Made by a program: the position numbers and the translations under genes
In this document: one piece after another, positions 58,136 to 64,000 of the stretch
Position numbering within the stretch: position 1 is the stretch's first letter
How the letters are laid out: each line of letters opens with the position of its first letter
Notes under the pieces: model-generated
The model's database searches: none
What the model was told of the DNA's origin: nothing
Seen by the model: only the letters and a program-made list of their open reading frames with translations
Assembly (NCBI GenBank): GCA_050084985.1
Contig: JBITNC010000001.1
Location: 46,810,001-46,874,000, forward strand
Length of the DNA: 64,000 nt
Direction: 5' to 3'
Source: Nageia nagi
Lineage: Eukaryota; Pinophyta

Positions 58136-59955
58136 TAACATGGTGTGAATTCCAAAGCTCTTTGTAGCAACAATGAACTCAATAATTTATAGGGATCACT
58201 TGAATAAATACTTTATCCTATTCATTTTGAAAGATACCATGGAAAACCCTAGGTCCAATGAATTCCCTTTGAGATTTTTTGTACCTCAATTACTCCTTCC
58301 AAACCCTGCAAATGTTTTGTATGTTTGCATATATGTTTTGGCCTTCAAAATTTTGAGTTAGAATCTTGAGAATGGTCATAGGCCTCTAGGTGGTGATATG
58401 GAGTGGAAAGGCATCCTTAATCCCAAAAAAATACCTCAATCCTAAAATTGGGCTTCCAAAAACCCAACAAAGTGTCCTCATGTGCTCAATGTATATCTCT
58501 AACTTCCCTTATTACCAATGTCTACCTCTAGCTCTCCAATTCCAAATTTTGCTTTTTAAAAATGATGTGCTCTCCTTCTAATCCAATGTTAAGGCTTTAT
58601 AGGACCTTAAGGTGATTTGAATTTTTCTTTTAACATTTACATTATGCTTTCCCTCTAAAATATAAATTTTAGCATAATAAAGTATAACACTAAGAATAAA
58701 ACACCTCATCTCTCTTAATTTAATTTTCTTATCAAATTAAATTTTCCTTATCACTCCTAATTCAATTTGGTTATAAAATTAGTTTTTTTATAAATACAAA
58801 CAAATAAAATATTTTTTTCTTTTTCTAAATTATTTTTTTCTTTTTTTTCTCCTTATTCCTCCATCTTGCAAAAATAAAAATATAAATTGTAGTAACTAAA
58901 ATTAGAAAGTTTTGAAATTCTCAAACATGGAAAATTTGAACCTCATAATGTGAATTCATCTTGATCCAAATAGAAGATTTGATGATGAAATGGAACATGT
59001 TGAGAAATTAAGGCTCACATATAACCTTTATCACCTTTACACTATCCATGTTTGACCTCAAATTCCCATGATAATTAATCCAGATACACAAGCTCCCATA
59101 TTTTCCATTAGGGGAATACCAAATGAGATCTTATACTAAAATTATTTTCTCATAGATGCAAAAATCTAGTTGATGATTTTTAGTCCTCTAAAATTCTCAA
59201 AAATTCTCCAACTTCTTCCTCCATAAGTTTTATTCTCAACTTTTACTTGCTCAAGATGTCATATCTCCATAGTTAAATCCTCCCAAATCATTTTTTGCTT
59301 AGTGCCTTAGCAAAAATCAACCTCCTTGAGTCTTAATTAGCTTTAAATACTCCCTTAGATTTATAATACTTCATATTCCCTTCAAAAATCATGAAACTCT
59401 AAAAATATGGCCAAGAAACTTAGATGTCTAGCTTTAGGTATGAGATCCAATTGGTAAGACCTTAATGTTTGCTTTTACATTATCAGATACATGATTTTGA
59501 TGTTATAAATCCATATGTTGCCCTCCAAGATGTCAAAAATAATAATTTAAGGCTCCAAGACTCTGACATTGTTCATTAAGAAGCTACCATTGAAATTTTG
59601 ATTTACAAAATCAAGATCCTAATCAGATCTAGTTGTTAAAATATCCTCTTGATACTACTATAGAAACCACTATGAAAATTTTGAATGCCATTATGATGTG
59701 TGATTACCTAGTCTTTTAGTAGAATTATAAGAATAAAATTCATAAAACTCCTTCAAATATCTCACAAAACGATGATAAGATCTTGTTTTCTCTTAATAAT
59801 TTCAAAATCCTTATGATACAACTTCAACAAATAGGTGTCCAAGTGTTTGAATCCTCCTTAGTCTCTCTTACCTGATAGAAGGATAAGATCTCATCTCTTT
59901 AGATCATCTCAAAATAATCTTTATGTAATACCCTTTATTCTAACAAGATGGAAGA
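58136..59955 (-). other. Element B leader and unassigned internal sequence
   Basis: About 1.8 kb without a recognised domain on either strand. Very T-rich around 58795-58850. Confidence 0.5.
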
Positions 59956-59973
59956 ATCAAGGCTTTAATACCA
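59956..59973 (-). other. Element B primer-binding site (tRNA-iMet type)
   Basis: The minus strand reads TGGTATTAAAGCCTTGATT, matching TGGTATCAGAGCC except for two changes, one base from the LTR end. Confidence 0.82.
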
Positions 59974-59974
59974 T

Positions 59975-61344
59975 TATGATGAGCCCAACTTTCTCACTCA
60001 TTCCCAAATGTGCCCTGAGAGAGGGGCATTTTATCCTAAGCTCTAAATCTCACCAATTTAGTATAAAATTAAGAAGTAATACTAATGTCTAGCTAAAACT
60101 AGTAAAAAAAAAGCAAATAAACTAAAAATATCTATAAAAAACTAACATAGGTACAAGGAAGCCAAATTACAAATCAAACAAGCAAAACACCTCCTCGAAT
60201 CTAACGTCTAAGAAATGAAGAGATAAAGTTGAATAATGACAAAATAATATAATTATATTTGAATGTACAGTATAATAAACCTTAATTACAATAATAATAT
60301 CAAAGAGACTATTCTCCAAAGCTTAGAATTGCAAAGTAGCAAGGTTTTCACTAGGGCTTCCTCCTCCAAAAGTTGTGGTAGAATCTCACAGATCCACTAA
60401 CAATGTTCTACTAATCTAAGGGTAATGCCAACACCCCTTATATATCTAGCTGATAACCCAAGATTCCTTAACCCCCAAGTGTGTGCCCATGTAAGTTATA
60501 TCTTGCACCCCATGATAGATATATTACTCTACTAAAATGAAATCAAGGAAGAGACACTCTCCAACCAAGAATAGAAAATAATAATCATAATAGCATATCT
60601 TATATCTTTTAGAATTCCTTATATAGGATAGGTATTTCATATTCTAATATTACATTGAGATGATCCAATGGTGTACAATTATTATCCATGTTATCACAAT
60701 GTCAACCTAAAAGATATGATCCCTTGGTATCAAAGTAATCACATCCAAGGATGAAGAATACCAACATTGGGATGATGGGATCTTCAATGCAACTTGATGT
60801 TAATGCCACATGCTAGCAAGCCTCTCAAAGTATGATGTGGGATCTTTGGATGTTGATATATCTGACATTGGGGTCTATGTGTCTTCCTTACCAAACATCT
60901 AAATTTGGGAGCTATATCTCTCTAGTTATGCAATGTCCAAGCTTGGGAGTCTTTATGGTGCCTCATGATCGGTGTAATCACCTAGGAACTAGTTATACCT
61001 CAAAAGGAGCAATAATTCAAAAGAGGCCACTTAATACCAATAGTATAATCATTAAGGATTTAATATGTAATATCCTAAATTATATGAATAATATTGTATT
61101 AGCAATTAATAATTAGCCTTGGTATCATTAATACAAAATTATTAGCATAATTAAATAATAAATAACTCCTAAAATTATAAAATAAACCTAGCATTCCATA
61201 ATTGAAGAAAATAAATACTCTTTGAGTGGAACTTGCAATTAATTGGCTAAATATCCACTAAATTAAGTAAAACTACTCCTAACTTAATGTTCCCATTTAA
61301 CAATAGTGAAATAGGGAAAATGCCATAAAAATTGGGACATTATA
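59975..61344 (-). repeat. Element B 5' LTR
   Basis: Uninterrupted 1370-bp copy that pairs with 9589-10848 plus 56912-56964. A TATA box is likely at 60617-60625 (TATATAAGG on minus). Confidence 0.85.
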
Positions 61345-61349
61345 GCATT

Positions 61350-61799
61350 GACACTAAGATCTCCCTTTTGGGCCCAAACTAGTTATCATATGACGTTTAA
61401 GATATTATAATTTATGTTAATTCTATATTTTTTTATTAATGGTAAATTATATTATTAAAAATTGGGGATTAATAAGGCTCCCCTCACCTTGACACATAAG
61501 AAATATCAATGTCCAAATTTACAAAAAGAGTACTAAATACCAAGATAAACTAGTACATCAAAGTGAAACATATGCTAATCCAATTAGGAACTAACATTAT
61601 TATAAAAAGTGAATCCATGATTCAAATTCTAAATACACTTAAACCCTTATATGTACAATATATCAAGTAAATCATAAGCAATTGAAGTTAGAATCTCCTA
61701 GCCTCTTCAAAAATCCATCAAACAAATATCCAATTCATCAAAACTAGGTGTTATTTGAAATGAAACAAACAACCAACCTCTAAAAAAAAAAAAAACTAA
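61350..61799. other. Flank of element B, nothing recognised
   Basis: AT-rich with an A-run at 61782-61793. No domain, LTR or RNA gene was seen. Confidence 0.4.
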
Positions 61800-63170
61800 A
61801 AAATACCCTCACCTACCACCTAAATTAGGATCATATCCTTATCTACCTTGAACCTGAAGGCCATATTCTCATAATTCTTCTTGTAAAATTCAACATAAGA
61901 ATTCCCCTCCATTAATACTGCTAGACAAGCCTCTATGGAATGAATTCAAAATGCTCACTTAAATCTCCTCTTCTCCTTGGGTCCTTATAAAGAATTTTAC
62001 TATGCATCACTCTAAATATTTTCATTAGGATTATGTTTGAATTCAAAATGCTTATAGTCTTGAATGGTTGTTCTTTTACCTCCTCTTTCCCCTAGGTTCT
62101 AGCTTACCACTATATCTTTTTAATTTCCATTCAACTTAAGTTTTGTATATCTTGCTTTGAGATCCTCAAAAGACTAAAATTGTAGTTTTCTTAAGTCTCC
62201 TCCAAATGCATTCTTTTCATACCTTTCTTCTTGATACTATTAATAATATTTTCCTTTCATAATCTTATCCTCTTTGCTATTTTCACCATTTCCTCTTTGG
62301 CATTTTGGTTTTCAAGAGCCAAGGATCTTATCCTCATCTTCTTGTTAACCCACCTCCTTCCAATTTATAATATGAGGTCATCAATTTCCTCATCCTTAGT
62401 TATTTCATGAATTATTAGACTATCCTTCCCATCTTCTACCCCTATTGCATTTACCTTTGCTTCCCATTCCTTCTTCACTTTATCCTTCTAATTCCTTATA
62501 CTATAAGGAACTTTTCTCCCTCTTACTAAGGTTCTTTGAGGTTTCTTGGTCAAGGCCACCTTATACACCAGCTTAATAATCAACTAATGTAAAGGTACAC
62601 TATTCAAATTGCCCTTGCACTTGTTAATTAAAATTTCTAAAGAATACATAATGAAAAATAGTAAGTTTACTATCTCATCACCTTTGAGCTTGAAATGGTT
62701 TAATAATCCAAAGTGGTATGCATATAACACTTTATGTTGGCCTTACATCATTATATATTGCATCAAATATTTCACCATCTCATCCTAAGACTTAGAAAGG
62801 CTAGTGCATTCAAAACCTAGTCCTAACTTAACAAAATCCTCTCCTTGTTGCCTAAACTTGAAGATCTCCTCAAACTTTTTGATCTTTGACTCCCTCTTTA
62901 ATTATTTTCCTATGTTGGACATATGAATATCCTCTATAACATTCGCATAATTGAATTCAAAGGCCATTTAATTCACCTTACAACACCCGTAGTTCTAATA
63001 TTTGGCCACCTCTAAAGATAAGCTTAAATTTAAACCATTGAAAGCTTTCATGAACTCCTTCATACCCCCATCACATAATATTTCCCACACCCATTCATTA
63101 TTTCTCACTATGTTTGTATTCATTGGCTTAGTTTTAACTATATCCTCCCATGCTCACTATTCTTGGCTAC
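61800..63170 (-). pseudogene. Decayed reading frame of unknown function
   Basis: A minus frame starting near 62967 (MAFEFNYANVIEDIHMSNIG) stays protein-like for several hundred codons, with stops mostly at Gln-like codons. Parts include KFEEIFKFRQQGEDFVKLGL, QHKVLYAYHFGLLNHFKLKG, KVALTKKPQRTLVRGRKVPY and EITKDEEIDDLILNWKEVG. It is Lys/Glu-rich. It resembles in style the extra ORFs of elements A and C, so it may be from another retrotransposon, but I cannot name the family. Upstream (63170-62970) FMKAFNGLNLSLSL may belong to it. Confidence 0.5.
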
Positions 63171-63479
63171 CATTTAGGTCACTATTCAAATGAGGCTAAC
63201 CTCAACAATTTCTTAATTAAGGCTTACAGCTATAACCCTCCCTTCATCAAATATGATATTATGTTCCCTTATGATCTCTTGCTACAAGTACCATAACTGA
63301 TAGTGTCTAATCAAAGGATTGTTAATTCCTATATATCCACTATTGTACTTTCTTAGTACCTCATCCCTCATCTAGCACTAAGTAAATTCACATGCTTCGC
63401 TCACCCCAAGTGCATTAACACTCCATAATGACTATCATTACCCTATTATGTTACAAAGTATAATTACCATATTAAGTTT

Positions 63480-64000
63480 GCATGGTATCCATCCTTTTCA
63501 AGATGGATTTACAATATTTTATATCATTACCATTAAACCATATTCTTTCCTTTACTCTTAATCAAATTATGTTTAGGATCACCTTAGCTTCACTCTCCTT
63601 CTACTCAAAGATTCCTTTGTTATGCTCCTTCCATATCTGCCAGTGATAATGAACTTGGATAACATTCCTACTACACCTCTCTCCCTTTTAATTATTCATC
63701 TCAATCTAATTAACTATCATCTCCACTACTATATTGAAGTGTTTCCAACCATACCCCATCCTCTCCACTAGTTTTCTCCAAATCCACCTAGAAAATTCAT
63801 AATGAACAAAAAGGTGATCTCTTATTTCTTCATAATTCTTACATAAAGGGCATCTATGTAGTCCCCTAAAACCTCTTTTATTAATTTTATCCCATGTTAA
63901 CATCTTATTATGAACCAAATTCCAACTAAAGAATGCAATTTTAGGGATAAGTGTTCCTTCCCAAACATATTTCCATACCTTCTTTTCCTAGTGATCAATA
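63480..64000 (-). pseudogene. LINE (non-LTR retrotransposon) ORF2 C-terminus with zf-RVT domain
   Basis: On the minus strand VWKYVWEGTLIPKIAFFSWN runs into the open stretch 63918-63706. This has LVHNKMLTWDKINKRGFRGL, then HRCPLCKNYEEIRDHLFVHY and SRWIWRKL. C-x2-C...H-x4-H(Y) is the zf-RVT zinc motif found after the RT domain of plant L1-like LINEs, here with the last Cys read as Tyr. After a stop, WQIWKEHNKGIFE and AKVILNII continue the usual LINE C-terminus. RT itself lies right of the window. Confidence 0.85.

Larger units (their letters stand above)
9589..61344 (-). mobile_element. Element B: outer shell of the nest, Ty3/gypsy-like, Gag-protease only
   Basis: The two LTRs are at 9589-10848 continued by 56912-56964 (3' LTR, split by element D), and at 59975-61344 (5' LTR). 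Minus orientation is shown by a tRNA-iMet PBS left of the 5' LTR and a polypurine tract next to the 3' LTR. Excluding nested insertions B is about 5.7 kb. Its roughly 3 kb interior holds a Gag-like region and a retropepsin but no RT or integrase that I can find. Probable TSDs are GTATC (9584-9588) and GCATT (61345-61349), which differ by two C/T changes. The boundaries are less sure than those of the younger elements. Confidence 0.8.

Noticed and set aside
1-64000. Host protein genes, tRNA or rRNA genes, organelle DNA
   Set aside because: No intact exon-like gene, cloverleaf or ribosomal sequence was recognised. Short open frames elsewhere are explained by AT-rich chance frames or by antisense of retrotransposon domains.

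Overview
This window is intergenic plant DNA built almost entirely from LTR retrotransposons. I see no convincing host gene, tRNA or rRNA. The Ty3/gypsy and Ty1/copia domains, plant initiator-Met primer-binding sites and strong AT bias point to a vascular plant. The size, age and depth of nesting fit a very large genome such as a gymnosperm, but that is inference. Nearly every element is decayed. Many stop codons sit where Gln, Arg or Trp codons are expected, the footprint of long-term cytosine methylation and deamination.

The main feature is a nested insertion cluster from 9589 to 61344, resolved by pairing LTRs and target-site duplications (TSDs). Element B (minus strand, Ty3/gypsy-like, gag-protease only) is the outer shell. 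Copia element D (minus) inserted into B's 3' LTR. Tat-like gypsy element A (minus) inserted into D's 5' LTR. A then received two insertions: Tat-like element C (plus, 21318-46623), and a 2.4 kb non-autonomous gypsy derivative F (plus, 51682-54068) inside A's gag. Element E (minus, 21492-33542) inserted into C's 5' LTR. Removing each insertion plus one TSD copy restores its host. D's LTRs both become 212 bp, and C's 112-bp LTR repeat returns to exact phase.

Left of the cluster (1-9588), gypsy element G (minus, 3' end outside the window) has inserted into the gag of copia element H, followed by AT-rich repeat-bearing DNA without genes. Right of it (61345-64000) lie a decayed minus-strand reading frame of unknown function and the C-terminus of a LINE with a zf-RVT zinc domain.

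Decay tracks nesting depth. E is the youngest: its LTRs differ at about 50 of 860 positions by hand count, and its Gag-protease frame is broken by about ten point stops and one frameshift. F differs at about 28 of 260 LTR positions and C at about 16% in a sampled stretch. A, B and D look older. Points of interest are an extra RNase H placed between protease and reverse transcriptase in both Tat-like elements, a 112-bp array carrying TATA-like motifs in C's LTRs, a long extra ORF after integrase in A and C, and three co-located elements (B, E, F) without RT or integrase.
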